DNA of 64,000 nt from Janibacter sp. Soil728 (GTDB lineage Bacteria; Actinomycetota; Actinomycetes; Actinomycetales; Dermatophilaceae): NCBI RefSeq assembly GCF_001428305.1, contig NZ_LMRZ01000003.1:382225-446224 (forward strand), given 5' to 3'. Both the position numbers and the translations under genes were made by a program. The notes under the pieces are model-generated. The model searched no databases and had not been told where the DNA came from. It saw only the letters and a program-made list of their open reading frames with translations. The stretch's first letter is position 1; every line of letters starts with the position of its first letter. Of the stretch, positions 43,108 to 52,639 are shown in pieces.

Positions 43108-43661
43108 TCGTCGGGCTGGTCGTCGTTGGGAAGCAGACCGTCGTCGTAGGCCTTCTTGACGATGGCCTCGACATTGTCGAGCGAACCGGCACCGCTATCG
43201 AGCAGCTCGTTGCGCTTGGCCAGCCACTTCGTGCCGAGCTCCTGACGCAGCTTGTCGGAGGCGTCCTCTCGAGCGGGGTTGAGGATCGACAGCTCCTCCT
43301 CACCGATGTGGTGGTTGAGAACCTCCGCGACGCCCTCGAGCGCGTCCTCGAACTTCTGCGTGTCCGTGCCCTTGGCCTGGAGCAGCGTGAGCAGTGCCTC
43401 GTTGGTGGCGGCGTGCTCCTCCTCGCCGTGCTCCTCCTCCTCGCCGTCGATGACCTTCTTCGACTTCAGCTTGGGGTAGACATCGCCCTCCTCGGCCTCG
43501 CTGTGGGCGACGAGCAGGTCGGCGAAGGCAGCACGGGCCGCGTCCCGGTCGGCGCTCTCGTCGCGCATCGCGCGCATGAGCTCCTCGAGGAGGCGGTGGT
43601 CGTCGGTGATCAGGTCAACGATGTCCCCAGAGGTGGGCTGCGGGATCGAGTAGTCGGTCAT
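43104..43661 (-). CDS. Hemerythrin-like cation-binding protein
   Basis: 185-residue HHE-domain protein. Histidines and acids in ITDDHRLLEELMRAMRDE, LVAHSEAEEGDVYP, EEEHGEEEHAATNEAL and LNHHIGEEELSIL give the four-helix di-iron ligand set. A C-terminal KWLAKRNELLDSGAGSLDN tail is extra. Such proteins sense or store oxygen or NO, or protect iron-sulfur enzymes. It overlaps coaD by four bases, though a shared role is not evident. Confidence 0.9.
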   Translation of the reverse strand: MTDYSIPQPTSGDIVDLITDDHRLLEELMRAMRDESADRDAARAAFADLLVAHSEAEEGDVYPKLKSKKVIDGEEEEHGEEEHAATNEALLTLLQAKGTDTQKFEDALEGVAEVLNHHIGEEELSILNPAREDASDKLRQELGTKWLAKRNELLDSGAGSLDNVEAIVKKAYDDGLLPNDDQPDE

Positions 43662-43710
43662 GGGTCATTCCTACCCGATCCCGACCTCCGCGACACCCTC
43701 TCGTCCCGAG

Positions 43711-44286
43711 TCAGATCTGGTAGTCGGGCCCGACCTGCGTGGCGAACCACAGGACGGTCTCCCCGTAGGACTTCGACCCCTCGGCGACGATGCCGTCGGG
43801 CCAGGTCGGCTCGGGCGACCGGGAGGACCGCTCGATGACGATCACCGGCTCCTGCGCGAGCCACTGGTGGGCCAGCAGCATCTCGAGGACGGCTGCCAGC
43901 GACTCCTCGGTCACGTCGTATGGCGGGTCGGCCAGGACGAGGTCGTATCGCAGGGAGGCGGGCCGGTTGAGCGCCTGCTCCACCGAGCACGACTGCAGTC
44001 GGGCGCCAGCCACACCGAGGTCGGAGATGTTGGCGCGGATCGTCGCCGAGGCTCCCCGGTCGGACTCGACGAGCAGCACGCTGGCCGCGCCGCGGCTGGC
44101 GGCCTCGAGCCCGAGCGCCCCGGATCCGGCGTAGAGATCCATGACGTGCGCCCCGTCGAGGACGTCGCGCGACTCGAGTGCTGAGAAGAGCGCCTCACGC
44201 ACGCGGTCGGTCGTGGGCCGGGTGCCGTCGCCCGTGGGCGTGCGCAGTCGCCGCCCGCCGGCCTCGCCGCTGATGATCCGAGTCAC
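43711..44286 (-). CDS. rsmD: 16S rRNA (guanine-966-N2)-methyltransferase RsmD
   Basis: 191 residues from the GTG at 44286 (VTRIISGEAGGRRLRTPTGD); an ATG at 44304 would add six residues but has its purine site directly abutting. SAM-binding VMDLYAGSGALGLEAASRG and the catalytic DPPY (VLADPPYDV) are clear. Modifies G966 of 16S rRNA. Lies between recG and coaD in the widespread recG-rsmD-coaD order. Confidence 0.94.
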   Translation of the reverse strand: MTRIISGEAGGRRLRTPTGDGTRPTTDRVREALFSALESRDVLDGAHVMDLYAGSGALGLEAASRGAASVLLVESDRGASATIRANISDLGVAGARLQSCSVEQALNRPASLRYDLVLADPPYDVTEESLAAVLEMLLAHQWLAQEPVIVIERSSRSPEPTWPDGIVAEGSKSYGETVLWFATQVGPDYQI

Positions 44287-44363
44287 GCGTCCATGATGCG
44301 CCATCACCTCGTGGAGGATCCACCCGGGGAGTTGCCGGCCGGAGCACGGGGCGAAGGGAGCGG

Positions 44364-46583
44364 TCAGCCCTTTTCGAGGTAGGCGGCCTGCTCCGCGTCG
44401 AGCCAGTGGTCGATCGTCTCGCGCAGATCGGGGTGCGCGGCGAGCTCGGGGTCCTCGGCCAGGATCGCCTGGGCGTCCTCGCGAGCCTCCTCGATGATCG
44501 CGCCGTCCTGCAGCACCGACAGATGCTGCAGCTGGCTGCGCACGCCGTGCTGGGCGGTGCCCAGCACATCCCCCTCGCGTCGCTGCTCGAGGTCGAGCTG
44601 GGCGAGGTGGAAGCCGTCCGTGGTGTCCGCGACGGCCGTCAGCCGCTCGGCGGCGCTCTCGCTCTCGGTCGCCGTCACGAGCAGGCAGATCCCCGGATCG
44701 CCGCCACGTCCGACGCGACCACGCAGCTGGTGCAGCTGGGAGACCCCGAAGCGGTCGGCGTCGAGGATGACCATCGTCGAGGCATTGGGCACGTCGACAC
44801 CCACCTCGATGACCGTCGTGGAGACGAGGACGTCGACGTCGCCGGAGTGGAACCTGGCCATCACCGCGTCCTTGTCCTCCGGGGCCATCTTCCCGTGGAG
44901 CACCTCGAGGGTCAGTCCATGCAGTGCGGGGTGGGCCCGCAGGGTCTCGATGACCTCCTCGACGGCCGCCAGCGGCCGCTCGGGCCGCACGGTCTCGTCG
45001 CTCTCGAGACGCTCCCCGTCGTCGTGCTCGTCGTCGGCGACACCCTCGGTCACGAGGTCGATGCCGTCGAGGTCGTCCTCGTCGCCACCGATGCGCGGGC
45101 AGACGACATAGGCCTGCCGACCGGCGGCGACCTCCTCGGCGACTCGCTGCCAGACCCGGTCGACCCATCCGGGCCGGTACACGGGCACGACATGCGTCGT
45201 GATCGGTTGGCGTCCTCGCGGAAGCTCGCGCAGGGTCGACGTCTCCATGTCGCCGAAGACGGTCATCGCTACCGTGCGCGGGATCGGCGTGGCGGTCATG
45301 ACGAGCAGGTGCGGAGGCGTGACTCCCTTGGCCCGCAAGGCGTCTCGCTGCTCGACACCGAAGCGGTGCTGCTCGTCGACGACCACCAGGGCCAGGTCGG
45401 CGAAGGTCACCTTGTCCTCGAGGAGTGCGTGCGTGCCGATGACGATGCCCGCGTCGCCGGAGGCGATCTCGAGCATCGCCTCGCGGCGGCGGGCGGTCGA
45501 CATCGAGCCAGTGAGCAGGGCGACGCGGGTGGCGTGCTCGTCGCCGCCGAGCATCCCCCCTTCGGCCAGGTCACCGAGCATGGAGCGGATGGAGGTGGCG
45601 TGCTGCGACGCGAGGACCTCCGTCGGAGCGAGCAGGGCAGCCTGGCCACCCGCGTCGACGGCGGCGAGCATCGCCCGCAGCGCGACGATCGTCTTGCCGG
45701 AGCCGACCTCACCCTGCAGCAGCCGGTGCATCGGCGTGGGCCGGGCCATCTCGGCGAGGACCTCGCGGCCGACCTGCTCCTGCCCTGCGGTCAGGTCGAA
45801 GGGCAGCCGCTCGTCGAAGGCAGCGAGCAGTCCGCCCTCGCGCGGGGTCCGCCCCTGCGTGACCACGGAAGCCGCCGCGAGGCGGCGCTGGCCGAGGATG
45901 CACTGCAGGACGAAGGCCTCCTCGTACCGCAGGCGGCGCTTGCCCGAGGCGACATCACTGTCGTCCCGGGGTGCGTGGATGGCACGAAGGGCGCCGCCCC
46001 GGTCGAGCAGACCCCGGCGAGCACGCACCGCCTCGGGGATCGCGTCGGCGACGTCGTCGAGCTGACCCAGCACCAGCCTCACGCACCGCGTGATGGTCCA
46101 CGGATGGACGCCCGGGACATGCCGGTAGATCGGGATGAGACCACTGTGGTCGGCGTCGCCGAGCTCGCCGAGTGCCGCCGCCTCCTCGAGCGTCGCGTAG
46201 CCGGGGTGGGCGAGCTGGCGCTGACGGTTGAACTCGGAGACCGTCCCGGCGAAGAGGAACTCACGCCCGGGGAGCAGCTTGTGCTCGTGACCCCGGGCAT
46301 CGAAGAAGGTGACCCGCATCCGGGAGCTGCCGTCGGTGATGACGACCTCGAGCATCCGGCCGCGGCGCTTGGCCATCGGCCGTGCGTTGGCGGTCTCGAC
46401 GCGGGCGACGGCCACGAGGAAGTCCCCGACCCGCGGGTCGCCCAGGTCGGCCTCGGCCGTGCGGTAGCGGCGTGGCCAGAAGTCGAGCAGCTCCCCGACG
46501 GTCTCGATCTGGCGGTGCTTGGCCAGCTTGCCCGCTGCCTGACCGCCGAGCAGGCCCTTGAGCCGGGTGGACTCCCCGGCCAC
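44364..46583 (-). CDS. recG: ATP-dependent DNA helicase RecG
   Basis: Branch-migration helicase for stalled forks and recombination intermediates. 739 residues: N-terminal wedge OB fold, Walker A LLQGEVGSGKTIVAL, DEQHRFGVEQR (motif II), MTATPIPRTVAM, and C-terminal VGRGGDPGICLLV. An insert of acidic residues (DDEHDDGERLESDE) lies in the second helicase lobe. The GTG start shares one base with the stop of the DAK2 gene upstream. Confidence 0.96.
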   Translation of the reverse strand: MAGESTRLKGLLGGQAAGKLAKHRQIETVGELLDFWPRRYRTAEADLGDPRVGDFLVAVARVETANARPMAKRRGRMLEVVITDGSSRMRVTFFDARGHEHKLLPGREFLFAGTVSEFNRQRQLAHPGYATLEEAAALGELGDADHSGLIPIYRHVPGVHPWTITRCVRLVLGQLDDVADAIPEAVRARRGLLDRGGALRAIHAPRDDSDVASGKRRLRYEEAFVLQCILGQRRLAAASVVTQGRTPREGGLLAAFDERLPFDLTAGQEQVGREVLAEMARPTPMHRLLQGEVGSGKTIVALRAMLAAVDAGGQAALLAPTEVLASQHATSIRSMLGDLAEGGMLGGDEHATRVALLTGSMSTARRREAMLEIASGDAGIVIGTHALLEDKVTFADLALVVVDEQHRFGVEQRDALRAKGVTPPHLLVMTATPIPRTVAMTVFGDMETSTLRELPRGRQPITTHVVPVYRPGWVDRVWQRVAEEVAAGRQAYVVCPRIGGDEDDLDGIDLVTEGVADDEHDDGERLESDETVRPERPLAAVEEVIETLRAHPALHGLTLEVLHGKMAPEDKDAVMARFHSGDVDVLVSTTVIEVGVDVPNASTMVILDADRFGVSQLHQLRGRVGRGGDPGICLLVTATESESAAERLTAVADTTDGFHLAQLDLEQRREGDVLGTAQHGVRSQLQHLSVLQDGAIIEEAREDAQAILAEDPELAAHPDLRETIDHWLDAEQAAYLEKG

Positions 46584-48235
46584 TACTCCGCCCCGAGGAG
46601 CAGCAGGTAGTGCGGCTGCCCGCCGTCGAGGACCTCGACCTCGATGCCGGCGCGACGGGACTCGACCTGCTCGGTGATCGACTCGACCAGCCCGTCGGGT
46701 GCGCCCTCACCGACGACGAGGGTGACCAGCTCGGTGTCGGTGGAGATGATGCCGTCGAGGACCTCGAGGGTGACCTGCTCGGCGTCCGATCCGACGATGG
46801 TGATGTCACCGCTGACGACGCCCAGCACGTCGCCGACCTCGCAGAGGCCACCGCTGGTCAGGCCGGCCTTGACGGCGACGGTCACCGCGCCGTGCCGGGT
46901 GGCCGCCGCGGTGTGCGTCATCGCCAGGACGTTGTGCTGCGTGGACGCGCCCGGGTCGAAGACGGCGAGTGCGGCCAACCCCTGGACCGCCGTGCCAGAG
47001 GTGATCACGTGCACCACCTGCCCCTCCTGCTCGGCTGCGTGGGCTGCGGCGTCGGCGGCCATCCGGGTGTCCCGGTCGTTGGGCAGGAGGATGACCTCTT
47101 CGCTGCCGGCCGCCCGGACCGCAGCGAGGATCTCGCCGGCCGAGGCCCGGTGGCCCGGCCCTGACGCCAGGGTGATCGCGCCGGACTCCTGGAGGGCGGC
47201 GGCGATCCCCGGACCCGCGGCGCACGCGACGATGGTGACCCCGCTCCGTGGCCGCTGCACCAGGGTCTCGAGCAGGGTCACGGCGACACGCTGGGGTGCT
47301 GCATGCTCGAGCCCGGCCGCGAGGGCCGAGCCGATGTCGGCGGTGTGCACGTGGACGTGGCACAGGTCCTCGGCCGTGGACACCACGACGCTGTCCCCGA
47401 TCTCGTCCAGGCGCAGACGCAGACGGCTCACCCCGTCGTCGCTCACGTCGTGCAGCAGGTACATGACCTCGTAGGCGGGACCCTCGTGGCTCGGTGGTGG
47501 AGCGCCCTCGGCGCGCTCACGCGACCAGTCGGCGCGTCGCTCGAGGGAGGGGTTGAGTGTGAACTCGTCGACGGCGAACCGAGAGGGCGTCCCGAGCTCG
47601 TGGACGACCTGGTCGAGCGCCTCGACGAAGAGCAGGTACCCGGCACCGCCGGCATCGACGACCCCGGCATCAGCGAGGACCTGCAGCTGCTCGGGGGTGC
47701 GGGTCAGGGCGGTGCGCGCGGCCTCGACGCCAGCGCGGGTCAGGTCACCGAGGGTGCCGTCCTCGGCTCGTACGCGCGCCATCGCCAGCGCGGTCGCGTC
47801 GGCGACGCTGAGGATCGTGCCCTCCTGCGGACGCACCACACTCTCGCGAGCGCGAATGGCCCCCTGCTGCACTGCCCGGACGACCGCGTCTGCGTCGATG
47901 ACCTCGAGGTTGCCGGCCGTGACCACCTCGCTCACGCCGCGGATCATCTGGCTGAGGATGACGCCGGAGTTGCCGCGGGCGGACATCAGGGCCGACCGGG
48001 AGAGGGCGGCTGTCTCGACCGGCAGCGGCACCGTCCCGAAGATCCCCAACCGCTCCTGCTCCGTGCGGGCGGTGTCGAGGGCCTGGTCGAGGGTGAGGTA
48101 CATGTTGGTACCGGTGTCGCCGTCGGGGACGGGGTAGACGTTGAGCGCGTCGATCTCAGCCCGTCGCGCGGCAAGGGCCGCTCGGGTCACGACGACCCAC
48201 CGACGGACTGACTCTGCGTCGAGGACCTCCAGCAC
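46583..48235 (-). CDS. DAK2-domain protein, FakA-like
   Basis: 550 residues. The N-terminal DAK2 kinase domain shows ALNVYPVPDGDTGTNMYLTLDQ and SRSALMSARGNSGVILSQMIRG; the middle and C-terminal parts match the FakA/YloV family (AYEVMYLLHD, ILLPNDRDTRMAADAA, LVTLVVGEGAPDGL). FakA with FakB phosphorylates exogenous fatty acids; the order rpmB-fakA-recG is conserved in Gram-positives. Start ATG at 48235. Confidence 0.93.
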   Translation of the reverse strand: MLEVLDAESVRRWVVVTRAALAARRAEIDALNVYPVPDGDTGTNMYLTLDQALDTARTEQERLGIFGTVPLPVETAALSRSALMSARGNSGVILSQMIRGVSEVVTAGNLEVIDADAVVRAVQQGAIRARESVVRPQEGTILSVADATALAMARVRAEDGTLGDLTRAGVEAARTALTRTPEQLQVLADAGVVDAGGAGYLLFVEALDQVVHELGTPSRFAVDEFTLNPSLERRADWSRERAEGAPPPSHEGPAYEVMYLLHDVSDDGVSRLRLRLDEIGDSVVVSTAEDLCHVHVHTADIGSALAAGLEHAAPQRVAVTLLETLVQRPRSGVTIVACAAGPGIAAALQESGAITLASGPGHRASAGEILAAVRAAGSEEVILLPNDRDTRMAADAAAHAAEQEGQVVHVITSGTAVQGLAALAVFDPGASTQHNVLAMTHTAAATRHGAVTVAVKAGLTSGGLCEVGDVLGVVSGDITIVGSDAEQVTLEVLDGIISTDTELVTLVVGEGAPDGLVESITEQVESRRAGIEVEVLDGGQPHYLLLLGAE

Positions 48236-48432
48236 GCGCTCAGGTTAGTGGACGACGGCGACATCGCGGGCGAAGGACCTCTCTCCGGCCGAGGCACGAT
48301 GGCGGTCCCGGCACCGTTTTGGCCCTGCGGCACGACCTCGGCTAGTCTGTACCGGTTGCCCGGTGACGCGCCCCCTTCGGGTGGAGCGATCGAGCGACAT
48401 CATTCACTGACTGACGAACACAGGAGAAACCC

Positions 48433-48627
48433 GTGGCTGCCAACTGCGACGTCTGCGGCAAGGGACCGTCCTTCGGACACTCCATCTCGCACTCGCACCG
48501 CCGCACCAAGCGTCGCTGGAACCCCAACATCCAGCGCGTGCGCGCCAAGGTGGGCGATGCCGGGGTGACCCCGAAGCGTCTCAATGTCTGCACTTCGTGC
48601 CTCAAGGCCGGCAAGGTCAAGCGCTGA
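48433..48627 (+). CDS. rpmB: 50S ribosomal protein L28
   Basis: 64 residues starting [20 protein letters not shown] (GTG) with AGGAG seven bases upstream. The Cys pairs CDVC and CTSC make it the zinc-binding form. Divergent from the DAK2 gene with a 197-bp promoter gap, and followed by a classic terminator and a palindrome cluster. Confidence 0.97.
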   Translation: MAANCDVCGKGPSFGHSISHSHRRTKRRWNPNIQRVRAKVGDAGVTPKRLNVCTSCLKAGKVKR

Positions 48628-48643
48628 CCCGAGCCTGACAAGA

Positions 48644-48679
48644 AGCCGCCGCTCCCCTTCCAGGGGACGGCGGCTTTTT
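48644..48679 (+). terminator. Rho-independent terminator of rpmB
   Basis: Stem agccgccg-c-tcccct with agggga-cggcggct (one bulged base) followed by TTTTTC, starting 17 bp after the rpmB stop. Confidence 0.9.
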
Positions 48680-48696
48680 CGTCCCCACGAGCCCAA

Positions 48697-48792
48697 GACC
48701 CTGCATTGCCCTATGGCAATGCAGGGTCCCCTGTATTGCCATAGGGGAATGCTTGCGTTCCCTGGTCTGCATTGCCATAGGGCAATGCAGAC
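48697..48792. repeat. Cluster of three related palindromes
   Basis: Three units share the core attgcc-NNNN-ggcaat. Unit 1 (48697-48728) has 14-bp arms gaccctgcattgcc around ctat. Unit 2 (48733-48752) is degenerate. Unit 3 (48765-48792) has 12-bp arms gtctgcattgcc around atag. Centres are 30 and 36 bp apart. They lie in the convergent rpmB-thiL gap, after the terminator. Confidence 0.88.
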
Positions 48793-48816
48793 GAACGGTC
48801 ATGGGGGCGAAGGGGG

Positions 48817-49821
48817 TCAGGGCCGGAAGTGGTCCCAGCCGGTGACCAGGGGGACCTGGCCGTCGACGACGACAGCGGGCTCCCCTTCGGCGCACACGCC
48901 CAGGACGTCCCACTCCTGCGGCACCGCACCCGCGGGGAAGGTGGCCGCGAGCGAGTGCTCCTCGCCACCGGAGAGGACCTGACGCAGGGCGTCGGCCTCC
49001 CCCAGCGCCTCGGTGAGCGCGCCGGCAGACGCTCGCGCCAGCGCCGCTCCCGACAGCTCCATCCGCACGCCGCTCGCCCGGGCGACCCGACCCAGGTCGC
49101 GCACGAGCCCGTCGGAGATGTCGATCATCGAGGTGGCCCCGGCGTCGGCCGCGAGCGGTCCCTGCTCGACGGGTGGCGCTCCCGCGGTGCGGTGCACCAG
49201 GCACAGCTCATGGACGGCCCGGTCGGCCGGCTCCGGCTCGCCGTCGGCGTGAGTGCGCCCGCGGCCCTCGAGCAGCAGCTGCAGCCCTCCCCCGGAGCGA
49301 CCGAGCCCGCCGCAGACCGCCACGACGTCCCCGGGGCGGGCCCCGTCCCGGCGCACGGGCGCACGTCCCCCGAGATCACCCGTCGCCGTGATCGCCACGA
49401 GGACCGTGCCCTCGCCGGCCGACGACAGGTCGCCGCCGACCACCGGGGCGCCGGCCTCCCGGGCCGCCTCGGCGATCCCCTCGGCGAGGTCGAGGACCCA
49501 CGCGAGCTCCGTGCTCGGGTCCGCCGCGAGCGCGACGAGCAGGCCGGTGGGCACGGCGCCCATGGCCGCGATGTCGGCGACATTCTGAGCGACCACCTTG
49601 CGTCCGACGTCATGACCGGACGACCAGTCGTCCCGCCAGTCGCGGTCGCGGACCATCGAGTCCGTCGTGAGCACGACCGCGCCCGAGGGTGACCCGAGCA
49701 CGGCAGCGTCGTCGCCGGGCCCGAGGACGAGGCGGGCCACCCCCTTCGTCCCGTCGAAGATCGGGAAGAGGCGGGCGAGCAGATCCCCTTCGGACAGGTC
49801 GGACAGGCGGGTGGGGGCCAT
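48817..49821 (-). CDS. thiL: Thiamine-monophosphate kinase
   Basis: Final step of thiamine diphosphate synthesis. 334 residues with the AIR synthase-like fold: ARLVLGPGDDAAVLGSPSG, VLTTDSMVRDRDWR, KVVAQNVADIAAMGAVPTGL, VGGDLSSAGEGTVLVAITATG and the DISDGLVRDLGRVA motif. The order is typical of thiL-ddl neighbourhoods in actinobacteria. No TPP riboswitch is seen upstream. Confidence 0.95.
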   Translation of the reverse strand: MAPTRLSDLSEGDLLARLFPIFDGTKGVARLVLGPGDDAAVLGSPSGAVVLTTDSMVRDRDWRDDWSSGHDVGRKVVAQNVADIAAMGAVPTGLLVALAADPSTELAWVLDLAEGIAEAAREAGAPVVGGDLSSAGEGTVLVAITATGDLGGRAPVRRDGARPGDVVAVCGGLGRSGGGLQLLLEGRGRTHADGEPEPADRAVHELCLVHRTAGAPPVEQGPLAADAGATSMIDISDGLVRDLGRVARASGVRMELSGAALARASAGALTEALGEADALRQVLSGGEEHSLAATFPAGAVPQEWDVLGVCAEGEPAVVVDGQVPLVTGWDHFRP

Positions 49822-49877
49822 CGGTCACGCTCCGCTCGGACGAAGGGGGGTCAGCACCGCACGGTAGCCTCCCGGCC

Positions 49878-50336
49878 GTGCCCTCCTCACGCCGACCTCG
49901 TGCCGCACTCGCCGGCGTCCTGTCCCTCCCCCTGCTCCTCGCCGGCTGCGGTGGGTCCGTCGAGGTGGGAATGCCACCAGCGGCCGACAGCCCGTCGTGC
50001 GCGGCCGCGGCGAAGCACTGGCCGACCGACCTGTCCGGGCTGACGCCCCGTGAGACCAGCCCGAGCAGCCCGGCGATCAAGGCCTGGGGCGATCCTGCGG
50101 TCGTCGCCCGCTGCGGCATGCCGGCGATGCCGCCCACCAAGGAGCAGTGTGTCGTCGTCGACGGCATCGGGTGGATCGCCGAGGACCTCGGTGACGGTGC
50201 CCGCCTGACGAGCTTCGGTCGCGATCCCGCGATCGAGGTCATCGTGCCGAGCGAGCACGGACCCGGCCCGCTGCTCCTGCCCGCCTTCTCGGCGGCGGTC
50301 AAGGAGCTGCCGACCAACGACTACTCCTGCAGCTGA
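49878..50336 (+). CDS. DUF3515 lipoprotein
   Basis: 152 residues from the GTG at 49878. A lipobox (LSLPLLLAGCGGSVEVG) marks it as an envelope lipoprotein. The DUF3515 domain follows: CAAAAKHWPTDLSGLTPRET, AWGDPAVVARCGM, CVVVDGIGWIAEDLGDG, and a final disulfide-like pair to YSCS at the C-terminus. Conserved in actinobacteria next to thiL/ddl; function unknown. Convergent with ddl (4-bp gap). Confidence 0.9.
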   Translation: MPSSRRPRAALAGVLSLPLLLAGCGGSVEVGMPPAADSPSCAAAAKHWPTDLSGLTPRETSPSSPAIKAWGDPAVVARCGMPAMPPTKEQCVVVDGIGWIAEDLGDGARLTSFGRDPAIEVIVPSEHGPGPLLLPAFSAAVKELPTNDYSCS

Positions 50337-50340
50337 GGGA

Positions 50341-51468
50341 TCAGCGCAGGCCGACGGGCCGCTCGAGAGCGAGCTGGATGAGCTCGTCGACGAGCTCGGG
50401 GTAGGACACGCCGCTGGCCTCCCACATCCGCGGGTACATCGAGTGCGGGGTGAACCCGGGCATCGTGTTGATCTCGTTGATGACCACGTCGCCGTCCTCG
50501 GTGACGAAGCAGTCGACCCGCGACAGGCCCTCGCAGGCCAGCGACTCGAAGGCCTCGGCCGCCAGGCGACGCACCTCGTCGGAGACGGCCTGGGGCAGGT
50601 CGGCCGGGCAGGACAGGACGACGGAGGCCTCGTCGAGGTACTTGGCCTCGAAGTCGTAGAAGTCGTGCCCGTGACCGGACTCGACGACGATCTCGCCCGG
50701 CATGGAGGTCCGCGGGGCGTCGAGGCCACGTCCCTGCAGGACGGCGCACTCGATCTCGCGACCGACGATGCCCGACTCGATGATGATCTTGAGGTCGTGC
50801 TCGCGCGCGGCCACGATCGCCGCCTCGAGCCCTTCGGGGCCATCGACCTTGGACACACCCATCGAGGACCCGGCGCGGCAGGGCTTGACGAAGACGGGGT
50901 ATGTCAAGGCGCCGACCGCGTCCATCGCCGCCGTCTTGTCACGACGCCACTGGGTGTCGGTGATGACCGTGTAGGGCCCGACGGGCAGGCCGGCTCCCTC
51001 GAAGACGACCTTCATGTAGTGCTTGTCCATACCGGCGGCGGAGGCAAGCACCCCCGAGCCGACGTAGCGGATGTCGGTGAGCTCGAGCATGCCCTGCAGG
51101 GTGCCGTCCTCGCCGTAGGGGCCGTGCAGCAGCGGGAAGACGACATCGACCTCGCCGAGGGCCTCGAGCGCCTCGCCCGGACGGTGGACGGAGAGCGAGG
51201 ACTGCCCCACGCGCGTGGGGAGGATGACCTCGGTCCCGGTGTCGGTCACCTCGGGCGTGCTGCCCGGGGTGAGCATGAGCGCATCGGGGTCGTCGGCGGC
51301 AAGGACCCAGGCACCGTCGCGCGTGATGCCCACCGGCACGACGTCGTAGGTGTTGCGGTCGATCGCCCGCAGGACGCCTGCGGCGGTGGCGCACGAGACG
51401 GCGTGCTCGGAGGACCGGCCACCGAAGACGACGGCGACGCGGGGCTTGCGGCTGGGATGGCTGCTCAT
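50341..51468 (-). CDS. ddl: D-alanine-D-alanine ligase
   Basis: ATP-grasp enzyme making D-Ala-D-Ala for peptidoglycan. 375 residues from the ATG at 51468 (MSSHPSRKPRVAVVFGGRSSEH). LLHGPYGEDGTLQGML, VKPCRAGSSMGVSKV, ESGIVGREIECAVL, RVDCFVTEDGDVVINEINTMPG with the metal-binding NEIN are all intact. Divergent from the PLP enzyme with a 31-bp gap, so the two promoters overlap. Confidence 0.96.
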   Translation of the reverse strand: MSSHPSRKPRVAVVFGGRSSEHAVSCATAAGVLRAIDRNTYDVVPVGITRDGAWVLAADDPDALMLTPGSTPEVTDTGTEVILPTRVGQSSLSVHRPGEALEALGEVDVVFPLLHGPYGEDGTLQGMLELTDIRYVGSGVLASAAGMDKHYMKVVFEGAGLPVGPYTVITDTQWRRDKTAAMDAVGALTYPVFVKPCRAGSSMGVSKVDGPEGLEAAIVAAREHDLKIIIESGIVGREIECAVLQGRGLDAPRTSMPGEIVVESGHGHDFYDFEAKYLDEASVVLSCPADLPQAVSDEVRRLAAEAFESLACEGLSRVDCFVTEDGDVVINEINTMPGFTPHSMYPRMWEASGVSYPELVDELIQLALERPVGLR

Positions 51469-51499
51469 CGGGGGAAGACTAACGTCTAGCCTCACAAGC

Positions 51500-52606
51500 A
51501 TGGAGCAGCACGAGCACGACGCGCAGACCGACCTGTCCCCCCGCACCAAGGTCGTGGCCCTCGGCCGCCCGCAGCGTGCGCCCGGGGCGTCGCTGAACCC
51601 CCCGGTCACCTTCACCTCGACGTACATCCAGGACGGGCCGGTCAACTACGCGCGTGTCGACAACCCGACGTGGACCCCCTTCGAGGTGGCCGTCGGTGAG
51701 CTCGAAGGAGGGCGAGCCCTCCTCTTCGCCTCCGGCATGGCTGCCGTGCACGCCGCCCTCGCCCTCGTCCCCACGGGCGGGACGGTCGTCGCCCCTGCGG
51801 CGGCCTACAACGGCGTCGTCGTCTCTCTCACCGCGGCGCAGGCCGATGGACGCGTGACCGTGCGTTGGGTCGACGTCACCGACAGCGATGCGGTGCTCGC
51901 GGCGCTGCCGGGTGCCGACCTGCTCTGGCTCGAGTCGCCCTCCAACCCGCTGCTCGAGCTCGCCGACATCCCCGGCCTGACCGCTGCGGCCCACGAGGCA
52001 GGCGCTCTGGTCGTGGTCGACAACACCTTCGCCACGCCCCTGCTGCAGCGACCGCTGCAGGACGGTGTCGACGTGGTCGTGCACTCGGCGACGAAGTACC
52101 TCGCCGGGCATTCCGACGTCATCCTCGGGCTGACCGTCACCGCCGACACCGACGGTGGGCGCGAGCTGCACACCCGACTCACCCGCCACCGCACGCTCGC
52201 CGGGGCGATCGCCGGGCCCATGGAGGCCTGGCTGGCGCTGCGTGGGTTGCGCACCCTCTCCCTTCGCCTGGAGCGCGCGTGCGCCAATGCCGCCGACCTG
52301 GCCGAGCGGCTGGGCACGCACCCGCGGATCTCGCGCGTGCGCTACCCCGGGTGGGGGGCGATCGTCTCCGTGGAGGTCGCCGGTGACGGTGATGGCGCAG
52401 CGGCTGCCGAGGCCCTGACCGAGGGCACCCGCATCTGGTCGCCGTCGACGAGCCTGGGCGGCGTCGAGTCGCAGCTGGAGCGCCGTCGGCGTCAGCCCGG
52501 CGAGCCGGAGGCCGTGCCGGTCAACCTCGTGCGGCTGTCCGTCGGCGTCGAGGACGTCGACGACCTGTGGACCGACCTGCGCCAGGCCCTGGACGCGATC
52601 GGCTGA
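51500..52606 (+). CDS. Cys/Met metabolism PLP-dependent trans-sulfuration enzyme
   Basis: 368-residue cystathionine gamma-synthase/lyase-family protein. YARVDNPTWTPFEVAVGELE, LFASGMAAVHAAL (PLP phosphate site), DNTFATPLLQRPL and VVHSATKYLAGHSDVI with the Schiff-base lysine. The C-terminal WSPSTSLGGVESQLERRRRQ follows the family pattern. It could be cystathionine gamma-synthase or a beta/gamma-lyase; the sequence does not decide. Start ATG at 51500. Confidence 0.9.
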   Translation: MEQHEHDAQTDLSPRTKVVALGRPQRAPGASLNPPVTFTSTYIQDGPVNYARVDNPTWTPFEVAVGELEGGRALLFASGMAAVHAALALVPTGGTVVAPAAAYNGVVVSLTAAQADGRVTVRWVDVTDSDAVLAALPGADLLWLESPSNPLLELADIPGLTAAAHEAGALVVVDNTFATPLLQRPLQDGVDVVVHSATKYLAGHSDVILGLTVTADTDGGRELHTRLTRHRTLAGAIAGPMEAWLALRGLRTLSLRLERACANAADLAERLGTHPRISRVRYPGWGAIVSVEVAGDGDGAAAAEALTEGTRIWSPSTSLGGVESQLERRRRQPGEPEAVPVNLVRLSVGVEDVDDLWTDLRQALDAIG

Positions 52607-52639
52607 CCCCGTCGAGAAGGGAGCGTGCGCCGAGGAGGG

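Noticed and set aside
44406-46610. Long plus-strand open frame opposite recG
   Set aside because: Antisense shadow of a complete RecG; no domain is recognisable.
49822-49877. TPP riboswitch upstream of thiL
   Set aside because: The gap is only 56 bp and no CUGAGA-type motif is present.
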